Shown: positions 53,741-63,214, counted from the stretch's first letter. The stretch is DNA of 64,000 bases from Gluconacetobacter diazotrophicus PA1 5 (GCF_000021325.1 NC_011365.1:806001-870000); one strand, 5' to 3'. Numbers and translations: made by a program. Notes: generated by a model from the sequence alone, not told the origin.

Positions 53741-55465
53741 TCATGCTGCGGAATGTTGCGGAACGGCGAAGACGCACAGCCGGCTGAATTGGGCGACCGG
53801 TACCGGCGAATCGGATTGGCCGCAGCCATCGACCACGTAGGACATGCCGTGCCGATCGGCATAGCGCAGACGGTCGGGCAGGCTCTTCAGCCGGCGGACA
53901 TCCACCATCCTGTCATGCCATTCCGGGTAATAGGCGGGCGCCCACAGCACGTTCGCACCGGCACGCGGGAACACCCAGGCTCTACGATGCGAAAAATAGG
54001 AAAAAACGGTGTTCCCGATCGCCAGTTCGTTCTGGCCGGCGTCACCCTTGGGAAGCAGGCTCGCCTCCGGCAGCAGGTCGATCGGGATCAGGAACATCGC
54101 GCGCACCGGCGTCTGTATCCGCGCCCAGGTGCCCAGGGCCTGCCAGTCGGCCCGCTTCGCCAGGAAAGTGTGGTCGAACGCCATGGTATGGTAGATGCGC
54201 ACCCCGCAGAACAGGATCGTCATCAGCAGCAGAACCGGTGCCATGACGGAAAGCCGCGGATTGGACAGGAAGCGCCACGGCCGGCGCCGCAGCAGCAGAA
54301 CCAGCAGCATGAACGGCGCCAGGATCTTGAGGGTGCAGGACGCCAGCATGAGGGCCGGCGCCCACAGGGTGCGGTCCATGGTATTGCGCGAGAACACCCA
54401 CCGGGTCGTCAGCGCGGCGACGGCAATCGCCGCGAGCATGTACACGGTGGTACCCGACCGCAGGAGGTGCAGGTTCAGCAGCATGCGGGAATGCGTTGCG
54501 AAGGGCAGGACGGCACCCGTCACCCAGACCGCGATCGCCCCCCACAGGGCGGTCGTCAGAAAGGCATTGGGTCGGCGCAGCATCATGGCGGCGAGCATTC
54601 CGCTGCAGAACATTGCGGGGAAGATAACCTTGTCCCGGATGGAGATGTCCCAGACCAGGAAATGATAGGGGAAGAACGCTTCCAGGAAGGCGATGTAATC
54701 GAAGGGCGGCGTGACCGTGACATAGGGATTGGCCAGCATGTTGCGAACGACCGGGACGGCCAGGACGACGAAACACGCCAGGCCGGGCGCCGCCTGAATC
54801 CCAAGCGTCCGCAGGGTCCAGTCCTTCCGCCGCCATTGGCGCCAGAGGATGAAGGCCAGGGGAACGGCGGTCCAGACGGCCACAAAGGCATTGAGGAAAA
54901 ACGTCACGCCGTTGATGGCGAACGCGGCACCGATCCGCCGCCGTGCCGCCCAGGCCAGCGCGATCAGCGTCGTCGCGTTCGCGACCTCCGATTGCGTGAA
55001 ACTGTCGATCAGAAGCCCCCCCGCCCCTGCTTCGGCATAGCCCTGAAGGATCGACGCGAACGCGACGAGCGTCGTGAACACGATCCGTTCCCTGACGCTG
55101 TCGAAACCCAGCAGGCTGGCCCAGGCCAGCATGCCCGCGAACAGAAGCATGCGTGACAGGATCAGGAAAAAGAACAGGATTCCGAAGACCTGGGGGCCGT
55201 TGATGGTCCCGGACAGAATTTGCCAGAAACCGGAGGAGTAGAAGCGCAGGCTTTGAATGAACAGGTCGTCCGCGAACTGGGGTTCATTGTAAAGCCCCGC
55301 CAGAATGGGAAGGTGGTAGAAATTGTTCACCTGCCCGCCGGCATATTGGGACGAGATCAGGGACAGCAGGGTCCCCCAGAGGACGATCCCGAGCGTGACG
55401 CGCCAGTCCGACGCCCTGTGCGTCTCCAGGGCCGCCTCATGATGCATCGGCAGAGAAATCGTCAT
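53741..55465 (-). CDS. Multi-pass membrane protein, GT-C-like, paralogue 2
   Basis: A 574-residue protein aligned along its whole length with the preceding one: NNFYHLPILAGLYNEPQFADDLFIQSLRFYSSGFW (in parts), NGVTFFLNAFVAVWT, FFPYHFLVWDISIRD, WQALGTWARIQTPVRAMFLIP and VFSYFSHRRAWV. Both keep the acidic residues of the first periplasmic loop, which are candidate catalytic positions if these are GT-C enzymes. The start is one base after the HAD-UbiA stop, so the genes are co-transcribed. Gene order HAD-UbiA, paralogue 2, paralogue 1, SMR-like suggests a lipid-linked sugar pathway. Confidence 0.72.
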   Translation of the reverse strand: MTISLPMHHEAALETHRASDWRVTLGIVLWGTLLSLISSQYAGGQVNNFYHLPILAGLYNEPQFADDLFIQSLRFYSSGFWQILSGTINGPQVFGILFFFLILSRMLLFAGMLAWASLLGFDSVRERIVFTTLVAFASILQGYAEAGAGGLLIDSFTQSEVANATTLIALAWAARRRIGAAFAINGVTFFLNAFVAVWTAVPLAFILWRQWRRKDWTLRTLGIQAAPGLACFVVLAVPVVRNMLANPYVTVTPPFDYIAFLEAFFPYHFLVWDISIRDKVIFPAMFCSGMLAAMMLRRPNAFLTTALWGAIAVWVTGAVLPFATHSRMLLNLHLLRSGTTVYMLAAIAVAALTTRWVFSRNTMDRTLWAPALMLASCTLKILAPFMLLVLLLRRRPWRFLSNPRLSVMAPVLLLMTILFCGVRIYHTMAFDHTFLAKRADWQALGTWARIQTPVRAMFLIPIDLLPEASLLPKGDAGQNELAIGNTVFSYFSHRRAWVFPRAGANVLWAPAYYPEWHDRMVDVRRLKSLPDRLRYADRHGMSYVVDGCGQSDSPVPVAQFSRLCVFAVPQHSAA

Positions 55466-55466
55466 G

Positions 55467-56912
55467 TCACGACGCCGCCAGGAAGATCATGATCGAGCAT
55501 GCGACGGCAACGCAGCTCGTGCGGTCGCGCAACGCCCAGATGACCGGGTCGTCATGCATGTGCCGCCGATGGGCGACGATCAGCACCCGGCCCAGCAGGA
55601 AGAGCAGGATCGGTGACAGCAGCCACAGCATATCGGGGTGCCGGTACGTCGCCTTGACCGAATCCGATGCGATATACAGCGAAAAGACCGTCACCGCGTT
55701 GGTCCCGGACGCCGCCGCCAGGGACGCCAGTACCACCAGGTCGTCCTTCTTGTAGTCCCGGCTGCTGGAATCCGGCAGGTTCGCATCCAGCCGGGTCAGC
55801 AATTCCGTATAGCGCTTGATAAGGGCCAGGGACGTGAACACGAACAGCGAAAATGCCAGGATCCATTCCGACAGGACGATCCCCGTCGCCGCCGCGCCCC
55901 CGACCAGCCGGGCCGTGTACAGCAGCGCAAGCCCCACCACGTCCCCCAGTTTCTTGCGCTTCAGCCAGAAGGAATAGCCCGTCGTCAGCACGACGTAGCC
56001 GAACAGCGTGACGCTGAAGATCAATGGCAGGAACAGGCAGAGCGCGATGGCGCACAGTCCCAGTATCGGGATCGCGGCCAGCGCCGCGTGGATCGACACC
56101 CTGCCGCTGGCCAGCGGGCGCCTTTTCTTGGTGGGATGCGACCGGTCGTCACGCAGATCCACCAGGTCGTTCACCAGATAGATGGCCGATGCCGAGGCGC
56201 AGAAGGCCAGGAAGGCGGCGCAGCTTTGCAGCAGGACCGTCAGGCTGAACGCATGGGCGGCCAGGGCCGGCAGAAAGACCAGGACGTTTTTCGCATATTG
56301 ATGGACACGCAGGGCGCGCGCCCATGTCTTCAGCGACTGGGGCGGCTTGTCCAGGATTTCGACGCGGTCTGGGCCCGATGCGTGCAGCTTGCGCCGCGAC
56401 CCGCCATCCAGCCCGATCGCGTGACATCGCCGCGCGTGGCGCCAGATTTCCAGGTCGTCACGATGATTGCCGACATAATCGAAGCCTTTTTCTCCGAAGG
56501 CTTCGACGAGGACGCGGGCCTTGTTCGCGCCCGACAGGTTGTTGTGCGTGTCGCTGGCGAATATTCCATCGAACCCGCCCAGATGCTGGGTCACGGCCCG
56601 CGCGTAGCGTTCGTTCGAAGCCGTGGCCAGGAAGATCGGCCGCCCCTGGGCCCGCGCCTGGTCGATCAGGTCCAGAACCGCGTCCTGGTAGGGTAGCGTC
56701 ATGGCATCGATTTCGACCCGCGAGGCCAGCGCATGCTTCAGGTGCGCCTTCCCCTTGGCCAGGGAGGAACACAGATGCGGAAGGCTGGCGAATTCCTGAC
56801 CGATACAGGCGAAAAACGATTCGATCAGCAGATCCGAGGCGATCAATGTGCCATCCAGATCCACGACCAATGGATATTGGGTGTCATGATCCAGCAATAA
56901 TGAGGAATCCAT
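55467..56912 (-). CDS. HAD-UbiA fusion, polyprenyl-phosphate transferase-like
   Basis: A 481-residue protein with an N-terminal HAD hydrolase domain (VVDLDGTLIASD with the DxDxT motif, then FLATASNERYARAV and FDYVGNHRDDLEIW) and a C-terminal UbiA prenyltransferase domain of about eight helices, with SASAIYLVNDLVDLRDDRSHPTKKRRPLASG holding the first Asp-rich motif. The fusion resembles decaprenyl-phosphate phosphoribosyltransferase relatives, in which the phosphatase domain could remove the 5-phosphate after transfer. The ATG at 56912 follows GGGGCGAG. It leads the operon of two GT-C-like proteins and an SMR-like protein; its upstream region is AT-rich. Confidence 0.85.
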   Translation of the reverse strand: MDSSLLLDHDTQYPLVVDLDGTLIASDLLIESFFACIGQEFASLPHLCSSLAKGKAHLKHALASRVEIDAMTLPYQDAVLDLIDQARAQGRPIFLATASNERYARAVTQHLGGFDGIFASDTHNNLSGANKARVLVEAFGEKGFDYVGNHRDDLEIWRHARRCHAIGLDGGSRRKLHASGPDRVEILDKPPQSLKTWARALRVHQYAKNVLVFLPALAAHAFSLTVLLQSCAAFLAFCASASAIYLVNDLVDLRDDRSHPTKKRRPLASGRVSIHAALAAIPILGLCAIALCLFLPLIFSVTLFGYVVLTTGYSFWLKRKKLGDVVGLALLYTARLVGGAAATGIVLSEWILAFSLFVFTSLALIKRYTELLTRLDANLPDSSSRDYKKDDLVVLASLAAASGTNAVTVFSLYIASDSVKATYRHPDMLWLLSPILLFLLGRVLIVAHRRHMHDDPVIWALRDRTSCVAVACSIMIFLAAS

Positions 56913-57128
56913 CTCTCGCCCCAATATATATATTAAATTTATGCGTAAAAATTCGGAAAATAATATTAGACGTTATTTAAATTTCTATACTTTTATGAAC
57001 TTGTATTCGCCGAACCCGACGGGTCGCCATCATTCGGCACGCGGATCATTGATGCGACCGCGAAAGCAACATCTTCCGGCGATGAAAGTTTCCCGCCCGC
57101 GACGGAATTCCGCCACGATGCCGGCGTG

Positions 57129-58511
57129 TCAGCGGCGCCGCGGCATGTAACTGCCGGCCCACAGGATGGCGGCGTTGGCCACCAGCCCCACAAGTCCGGG
57201 ATTGATCCCGCCCAGATCGACACCGCCCAGATACAGTCCGACCGAAAGCCCGTCCCCGGCCAGCAATCCGGCGACCAGCGCCGCCGGTCTGACCGGCCGG
57301 GCAAGCAGGATAGCGAACAGGCCGGGCGCCGCCTGCGTCACGCCAAAATAATACATGGTGTTCAGCTTGACCAGGACGCCGGACGCGTGTGCCGCGCTGA
57401 CGACCGAAAACAGCAGATAGAGCGCGATCACGACCTGCGCGCCGTAGCGCTGCTGGCGATCCGACAGGCCATGCAGCAGGTTGTGCGATACCAGCGAACC
57501 GATCGCCAGGCACATTCCGGCCAGGACCACCAGCGCCGACAGGGTGCAGGCCGCGGCCACCAGCCCGTCCATCCAGCCGGGCAGCAGCGCCAGCGACACG
57601 GTCATGAACGCATCGTTCGGCGTGGGCAGCGCCATGCCCGACCGGCGCGCATACTCGGCGACCAGGTACAGGAACGGGAACATCAGCATATAGAGCGGCA
57701 TCAGGACCTGGTTGCGCCGGACGATCCGCCGCGAGCGCCCGGTGAACAGGAACGCCACCGTCTGCGGCGCGACGCAGAAGCCGATCGACTGCAGGATGAC
57801 GGTGGACATGGCGAAGGCCTCGTCCCGCCCGGTGGGACGGATATCCGCGATGTCCTGCCCGACCGCCCGCCCGGCCTGGTGCGGGTCCGGCAGGTGGCCC
57901 ATGGCCAGCAGGGCCGCGCCGCCGACCGCCACCACCGCGACGATCATCAGCACATCCTTCAGGATCGAGACATAGGCCGGGGCGCGTATCCCCGACAGCG
58001 CGACCCAGAAGAACGCCATCACCGCCGCCAGCGTCGTCAGCAGGATGCTGGGCACCTGCCAGCCGAAGCCCTGCAGCACCGTCAGCAGGCCGACGAACTG
58101 CATGTCGCCGAACGGCAACAGGAACAGGATGGCATTCAGCGCCATGGCGATTTCGACCGCCCGGCTGCCGACATGGTGGCGGAACAGGTCCGCCAGGGTC
58201 AGGGCATTGCAGGCCTGTCCGGCCTGCCAGATCCTGGGATTGAGGAAATACCCCACCGGAAAGGCCAGCACGATGTAGCTGAGGAACCAGAGTACGAACG
58301 CCGTGCCGTGGCTGACCGTGCCGGCGGGAAAGCCCAGCACGGTGCCGATGCTGTACGTCTCGCCCACCGCCAGGAAGAACAGCAGCGCACCGCCGAACTG
58401 CCCCGAGGCGACGAAGAAATCCCGCGTTCCCTGGTGATGGTGCCCTCGCCGGGAATAAAGCGCGATCCCCAGCGACAGCAGGATCACGAGGCAGAACGTC
58501 ACACTTGACAT
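57129..58511 (-). CDS. Sodium:solute symporter family transporter
   Basis: A 460-residue secondary transporter of the SSS family (LeuT fold) with about thirteen helices. Family features are DFFVASGQFGGALLFFLAVGETYSIGTVLGFPAGTVSHG in the first helices, ALTLADLFRHHVGSRAVEI and SGIRAPAYVSILKDVLMIVAVV. It would import an organic solute with sodium or protons in the inner membrane; the substrate (acid, sugar or nucleoside-like) is not deducible. It is 6 bases downstream of the DUF3311 gene on the same strand, a pairing common for this branch. Confidence 0.9.
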   Translation of the reverse strand: MSSVTFCLVILLSLGIALYSRRGHHHQGTRDFFVASGQFGGALLFFLAVGETYSIGTVLGFPAGTVSHGTAFVLWFLSYIVLAFPVGYFLNPRIWQAGQACNALTLADLFRHHVGSRAVEIAMALNAILFLLPFGDMQFVGLLTVLQGFGWQVPSILLTTLAAVMAFFWVALSGIRAPAYVSILKDVLMIVAVVAVGGAALLAMGHLPDPHQAGRAVGQDIADIRPTGRDEAFAMSTVILQSIGFCVAPQTVAFLFTGRSRRIVRRNQVLMPLYMLMFPFLYLVAEYARRSGMALPTPNDAFMTVSLALLPGWMDGLVAAACTLSALVVLAGMCLAIGSLVSHNLLHGLSDRQQRYGAQVVIALYLLFSVVSAAHASGVLVKLNTMYYFGVTQAAPGLFAILLARPVRPAALVAGLLAGDGLSVGLYLGGVDLGGINPGLVGLVANAAILWAGSYMPRRR

Positions 58512-58517
58512 GGGATG

Positions 58518-58784
58518 TCAGTCGTCATCGCCGAGATGGCGGTCATGCAGGACCCATACCGTGCCCAGGCAGGCGGAGGTCAGGACGAACCACGCGAACA
58601 GCCAGGCCGTCACGACCGGGAAGCCCAGGATCGTGCCCCGCACCCGGTCCAGCCACGGCAGAGCCAGATCCACGGCGCAGAACGGGATACCGATCCCGAC
58701 GGCCAGCCGCCATCGCGGCAGCACGGGCGACGGTCCGTTCGGCAGGATGACGGGTGCGGCATCCGCGGGCGGATCATCGATCAT
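58518..58784 (-). CDS. DUF3311-type small membrane protein, symporter partner
   Basis: An 88-residue protein with two hydrophobic helices, WRLAVGIGIPFCAVDLALPWLDRV and VTAWLFAWFVLTSACLGTVWVLH, and a short acidic tail (DRHLGDDD). The pattern IPF...LPWLDRV...G.P is that of DUF3311, whose members are usually encoded directly before sodium:solute symporters and are thought to be subunits of them. I used ATG 58784; a GTG one codon earlier is equally open. It is the first gene of a two-gene operon. Confidence 0.8.
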   Translation of the reverse strand: MIDDPPADAAPVILPNGPSPVLPRWRLAVGIGIPFCAVDLALPWLDRVRGTILGFPVVTAWLFAWFVLTSACLGTVWVLHDRHLGDDD

Positions 58785-58825
58785 CACGGCATGATCCGTA
58801 CCCGCCCGGTCGCGGTCAAGCCGGT

Positions 58826-59563
58826 TTATTCCGTTTTGGAAACCATATCCGCCGGGCCCGGGCTCCGGTCCTTCAGGTTCCGGTACAGGTGATAGGACAG
58901 CAGGGTCTTCGCGTCGGTGCGGCCGATCCCGGGGATCGCATCCAGGTCGATGATCCGCAGATGGATCGTTTCATGCTCGCAGGCATTGCCGGTCCGTCGC
59001 CCGTCCAGCGCCCGCATGGCCTGCGCGTCGATATCCAGATCGACGGCGTAGAGCGTGATCGCCTCGTCGCATCCGCCGGGCGACAGCCAGACGGTGGTCA
59101 GTTCGACCAGCATGTCGGCCCGCACGGTCAGGTCGGTGCCGACTTCCTCGGCCAGTTCGCGCAGGGCGGTGCTGACAAGCTGGCCGCCGTCCAGCATGCC
59201 GGCCGGCAGCGCCAGCAGGTCGGGGCAGGCCACCGGCAGGCGCGGCTCGCACGTCAGGATGGTCCGCGGGGGATGGCCGGGACAATGCAGCACCACCAGC
59301 ACCGACACCGAATCCCCCCGCAGCAGGGCCGCGCCCGGGACCTGCCGCCCGGCATGCCAGGCGTCGGCCTCCACCAGAATGAAGCCCACCCTGTGTCCGA
59401 AGAAGACGACGTCCCGCACCGCCACGGCGCGCAGGTCGAACCGCGACGCGGCCTGCAGCAGCCAGCGCCGGAAATGCGGCGCGGCACGGACGTCGGCATG
59501 GCGATCCGGCGGGACCGAAACAGCGAAGGTGACCGGAATCCCGTCCATGTCCACCGTGTCCAT
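58826..59563 (-). CDS. Nudix hydrolase-like protein with an altered Nudix box
   Basis: A 245-residue cytoplasmic protein with a Nudix domain at about residues 85-220. The Nudix box is LPAGMLDGGQLVSTALRELAEEVG: the metal-binding REUxEExG core is intact, but the preceding Glu is Gln and the spacer is one residue short. Layout resembles ADP-sugar pyrophosphatases (GDP-mannose/ADP-ribose type). The first 80 residues are not typical. GGAGGGG lies seven to eight bases before the ATG. Substrate unknown; nucleotide-sugar turnover is possible. Confidence 0.82.
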   Translation of the reverse strand: MDTVDMDGIPVTFAVSVPPDRHADVRAAPHFRRWLLQAASRFDLRAVAVRDVVFFGHRVGFILVEADAWHAGRQVPGAALLRGDSVSVLVVLHCPGHPPRTILTCEPRLPVACPDLLALPAGMLDGGQLVSTALRELAEEVGTDLTVRADMLVELTTVWLSPGGCDEAITLYAVDLDIDAQAMRALDGRRTGNACEHETIHLRIIDLDAIPGIGRTDAKTLLSYHLYRNLKDRSPGPADMVSKTE

Positions 59564-59587
59564 ACCGTCTGCCCCTCCAAAATCGAT

Positions 59588-60355
59588 TCAGGTCATTTTC
59601 AGGTGAAACATGACCGTGATACGCGCCGACGCCGGCATGCGCCCCGACAGAACGGTGCAATGCACCGTCCGGCCGGCCGCCAGGGCCGCTTCGTCCAGAT
59701 CGTCATAGCCGGTACTGCGCGCCAGTTCAGCATGGGCGACGGCCCCGTCGGGGCCGAGCTGCAACGACAGTTCGGCCTCCCCTTCTTCATGCAGTCGCCG
59801 CGCCATGGGCGGGTACCGGCCGGCCGGCCGGTCGCAGACCGGTGCCGCCGGGGGTGCCGGGGCCACCGGCTTCACGGGGGCAGCAGCCGGCTCCGGCGGG
59901 GAAAGCGGGGCGGGCTTTGCCGGGGCGGGGACCGGTACGGTCGCCTGCTGCCTCGCCACGCGCGGCGCGTGGGACGGCATCGCTCTGGGACGGGGTACGA
60001 TCCGGTCGGCATCCCGGTCCGCCGGCATCACGGGCCGCGAAGGCGGGGTGTCGGGCCGGGGCCCGGGCGGCGGCGGCTCCGGCGGCGTGGCCGCCGGTGT
60101 GGGTGGGGGCGGCTTTGGCGCGGCGACGGGGGGCAGGAAATACATTTCCACCACGCGCGCCATGGACGGCACCGGAATCGGCCGCCCCCACGGGAAGACG
60201 ACCAGCCCGAAAAGGCCATGGAGCAGCAGCGCCGCGACCATCACCGCCGGGACCAGGCCGCGCGACGCGGGCGCGGCCTGGCGCATCAGGCGGTCGCGCC
60301 GCCCCCGGTCCGGGACAGCGGCCGCGCGCATCACGGTGTCGGCTCCGTCACTCAT
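59588..60355 (-). CDS. TonB-family energy transducer
   Basis: A 255-residue protein of TonB architecture: an N-terminal helix (VPAVMVAALLLHGLFGLVVF, about 35-54), a long Pro/Ala-rich periplasmic spacer (about 75-175) and a C-terminal domain with RYPPMARRLHEEGEAELSLQLGPDGAVAHAELARSTGYDDLDEAALAA (in parts). It transmits proton-motive force to outer-membrane receptors. ExbB and ExbD are not next to it. It is divergent from the DUF2946-like and copper-receptor genes, with 95 bases between, so it probably serves that receptor. The start at 60355 is the first Met outside antisense-like upstream sequence. Confidence 0.88.
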   Translation of the reverse strand: MSDGADTVMRAAAVPDRGRRDRLMRQAAPASRGLVPAVMVAALLLHGLFGLVVFPWGRPIPVPSMARVVEMYFLPPVAAPKPPPPTPAATPPEPPPPGPRPDTPPSRPVMPADRDADRIVPRPRAMPSHAPRVARQQATVPVPAPAKPAPLSPPEPAAAPVKPVAPAPPAAPVCDRPAGRYPPMARRLHEEGEAELSLQLGPDGAVAHAELARSTGYDDLDEAALAAGRTVHCTVLSGRMPASARITVMFHLKMT

Positions 60356-60450
60356 GGTCGCCAGAAAAGGCCGAACACGGCAATTTGACAACCACCGCCG
60401 CCGGGGGCGACAAGAGCGGCGATCCGTAAAGAGGCATATCCGTCCGCTCC

Positions 60451-60903
60451 ATGACGCGCGCCGCCCTTCCTGCGACACGGCCGATTTGCGGCCGCTGGCT
60501 GATCGTCGCGCTGACCCTGATCGGCCTGCTGAGCCAGTTGCTGATCCAGAGCCGCGCACTGCCCGACGAGATGCCGCGCGCCACGATCGAACGCCTGACG
60601 GGCATCGATATCGCGTGCACGATGCCGGCGCGCCCCCATGACGACGGCATGGCAGGCATGCGGATGGACGGGGCGCCGCAGGTGACACCCGACGGCCATC
60701 ACCCTGCCGCTCCGGACCACGGCGATTCGTGCCCGCTCTGCCCGCTGCTGCATCTGCCGGTCGTGACGCTGACGACGCTGGCGTTCCTGCCGTTGCCGCC
60801 AATGGTGTGGGCACGGCCGCGCAGCCGCCCCGCCCAGCCACGGGCCCCGCCCGTGCGCGGCTGCGGACTACCGCCGTCACGGGGGCCCCCTGCCGCTGCC
60901 TGA
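60451..60903 (+). CDS. DUF2946-like small protein with metal-binding motifs
   Basis: A 150-residue protein with an N-terminal helix (RWLIVALTLIGLLSQLLIQS), a Met/His/Asp-rich central part (DDGMAGMRMDG, GHHPAAPDHGD) and a CPLC motif in DSCPLCPLLHLPV, followed by a second hydrophobic segment. This is the pattern of DUF2946 proteins, which often accompany copper-related genes. Its position directly before the copper receptor supports a role in copper handling in the periplasm. The ribosome site is weak and the C-terminal 30 residues are Arg/Pro-rich. Confidence 0.75.
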   Translation: MTRAALPATRPICGRWLIVALTLIGLLSQLLIQSRALPDEMPRATIERLTGIDIACTMPARPHDDGMAGMRMDGAPQVTPDGHHPAAPDHGDSCPLCPLLHLPVVTLTTLAFLPLPPMVWARPRSRPAQPRAPPVRGCGLPPSRGPPAAA

Positions 60904-61044
60904 CCCGTAGCGCCGACGGCCCACGCCACCCGAATGCCCAGACCACGCCCGCGCCCTGGTGCCCGCACCATGCCGCGTGGCCCATGCGGACAGGCGGGCA
61001 TGACGCCGCCGGCTGACATCCCGTCAGTTCAGGACAGCCCATCC

Positions 61045-63210
61045 ATGTCACGTTTTCCCGCAGCCCCCTCGCCTGCCGAGGCGGCACTCTGCGGCTGCAT
61101 CGTCGCCTTCTGCGCCCATGCCGCCCCGGCCCGCGCCGGCGATCCGGTAGTTACCCTGCCTTCGCTCTCGATCGAGGCCACGGATCTTCCATCGCTGGCG
61201 GACAGTCCGCTTTCCGCCTCCTCGCCCGGCGCCAGCGACCGCGCGGCCGCGCAACTCGGCAGCCCCGACGCCGTCGCCCTGTTCCACGACACGCCCGGCT
61301 TCAGCGCCTATTCGGCCGGCGGGATCTCGTCGCTTCCGGTGCTGAACGGCATGGCGGACGACCGGGTGGCGACCGTCGTCGACGGAGTGCGGATCAGCGC
61401 GGGGTGCCCCAATCACATGAACCCCGCCATGTCCTATATCGACCCGGACAGCGTGCAGACCGCGACCGCGATCGCCGGGATCACGCCGGTCAGCCTGGGC
61501 GGCGACAGTACCGCCGGCACGGTCGATGTCGAGCGGCGCGACCCCCAATTCGCCCGGAAGGGCCAGGTCCTGGTCACCGGCCATGTCACCGGCAATTACC
61601 GCAGCAATGGCGGCGGGTCCGGGGCGTCGGGCACCGTCACGCTGGCGGACGACACGTTCAGCCTGCGCTACACGGCTTCCTACGCCCATGCCGGCGATTA
61701 TCACGCGGGCGGCGACGGGGGCGTGGTGCGCTCGACCGATTACCTGACCTTCAACCATGCCGTGACCCTGGGCATGCACAAGGGCAACCATCTGCTGGCC
61801 CTGACGGCAGGCCAGCAGGATACCCCCTACGAGGGCTTTCCCAACCAGTACATGGACATGACCAACAACCGGTCGACCTACGTGAACGGCAAGTACGACG
61901 GCAGTTTCGACTGGGGCGACCTTGAGGTCCGGGGCTACTGGCAACGGGTCGATCACGTCATGGACATGCTGGGCGACAAGGGGGGCCATTCCCCCACCAC
62001 CGGCATGCCCATGAACACCGATTCCCGGATGGCGGGCTATACGCTCAAGGCGACCATCCCGCTGGGGCCGCGCGACACGCTCCGGCTCGGCAGTTCGTTC
62101 GATCATGACGGGCTGAACGACTGGTGGCCGCCGTTGCAGGGCAGCATGATGATGGGACCGGGAACGTTCCATAACGTCAATAACGGCCACCGCGACCGGC
62201 TGGGGCACTACGCGGAATGGGAAGCACGCTGGACGCCCCGCCTGTCCACCCTGCTCGGGTTCCGCAACGACCTCGTCATGATGAATACCGGACCGGTCTC
62301 GCCCTATTCCTGGACCGGCATGATGGCGGCGGCGGACGCCACGGCCGCCCGGGCGTTCAACGCGATGGACAGGGGCCGTACCGACGTCAATTTCGACGTC
62401 ACGGCCCTGACGCGCTGGCAGGCGCTGGACAGCCTGACGATCGAAGGCGGCTATGCCCGCAAGACGCGCTCGCCCAACCTCTATGAACGCTATGCGTGGG
62501 GCCGGGGCGCCATGGCAACGAAGATGATCGGCTGGTTCGGCGACGGCAACGGCTATGTCGGCAACCCGAACCTGACGCCCGAAATCGCCAATACCGCCAG
62601 CATCACGATCGACTGGCACGACCCGCACGGACAGGCATGGGACCTGAAGATCCAGCCCTACTACACCTACACGCATCACTATGTGAACGTCGTGCGCCTG
62701 GCGCAGTACAGCAACGGCACGTCGCGGCTGGAATTCGTCAACCATGACGCCCAGAGCTACGGCATCAATGCCTCCGGCTCGTACCGTCTGTGGAACACGG
62801 TCCGGTATGGCCAGGGCGACCTGGTCGGCACCGTCGACTGGGTGCGCGGGCAGGATCTGGTGACCCGTTCCGGCCTGTACCACCAGATGCCGGCCAACGG
62901 CATGGTCGGTGTGCACGAGACGGTCGGAAACTGGACCGGCCGCGTCGAGATGACGTTCGTGAAATCGAAGGACACCGTCGACCGGCTGCGCAACGAGCCG
63001 CGCACGCCGGGCTATGCGCTGCTGGGCCTGGGGGGAAGCTATCGCTGGCGCTACCTGGCGCTCAACGCCGGCATCGATAATGTCATGAACCAGAAATATT
63101 ATCTGCCGCTTGGGGGATTGTCGCTGGGCGACTACGACGCGACGGGCGTTCTCGGCCCGCTGAAGGGCATGGGCCGGTCGTTCAATGTCAGCCTGACCGG
63201 GTCGTTCTGA
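61045..63210 (+). CDS. TonB-dependent copper receptor (OprC/NosA-like)
   Basis: A 721-residue outer-membrane receptor: signal peptide (to about residue 31), plug domain (about 35-165, with DRVATVVDGVRISAGCPNHMNPAMSYIDP) and a 22-strand type barrel ending in Phe (NVSLTGSF). Met/His-rich loops such as GCPNHMNPAM, NQYMDMTNNRS and HVMDMLGDKGGHSPTTGMPMN are typical of the TonB-dependent copper receptor family. It would take up copper, using the adjacent TonB. The start at 61045 begins the signal peptide and follows AGGA; the upstream open frame is a shadow of non-coding sequence. Confidence 0.9.
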   Translation: MSRFPAAPSPAEAALCGCIVAFCAHAAPARAGDPVVTLPSLSIEATDLPSLADSPLSASSPGASDRAAAQLGSPDAVALFHDTPGFSAYSAGGISSLPVLNGMADDRVATVVDGVRISAGCPNHMNPAMSYIDPDSVQTATAIAGITPVSLGGDSTAGTVDVERRDPQFARKGQVLVTGHVTGNYRSNGGGSGASGTVTLADDTFSLRYTASYAHAGDYHAGGDGGVVRSTDYLTFNHAVTLGMHKGNHLLALTAGQQDTPYEGFPNQYMDMTNNRSTYVNGKYDGSFDWGDLEVRGYWQRVDHVMDMLGDKGGHSPTTGMPMNTDSRMAGYTLKATIPLGPRDTLRLGSSFDHDGLNDWWPPLQGSMMMGPGTFHNVNNGHRDRLGHYAEWEARWTPRLSTLLGFRNDLVMMNTGPVSPYSWTGMMAAADATAARAFNAMDRGRTDVNFDVTALTRWQALDSLTIEGGYARKTRSPNLYERYAWGRGAMATKMIGWFGDGNGYVGNPNLTPEIANTASITIDWHDPHGQAWDLKIQPYYTYTHHYVNVVRLAQYSNGTSRLEFVNHDAQSYGINASGSYRLWNTVRYGQGDLVGTVDWVRGQDLVTRSGLYHQMPANGMVGVHETVGNWTGRVEMTFVKSKDTVDRLRNEPRTPGYALLGLGGSYRWRYLALNAGIDNVMNQKYYLPLGGLSLGDYDATGVLGPLKGMGRSFNVSLTGSF

Positions 63211-63214
63211 ATCG

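Noticed and set aside
53525-55156. Long plus-strand frame antisense to the second GT-C-like paralogue
   Set aside because: Gln/Arg/Gly-rich shadow; the minus strand aligns over its full length with the neighbouring paralogue.
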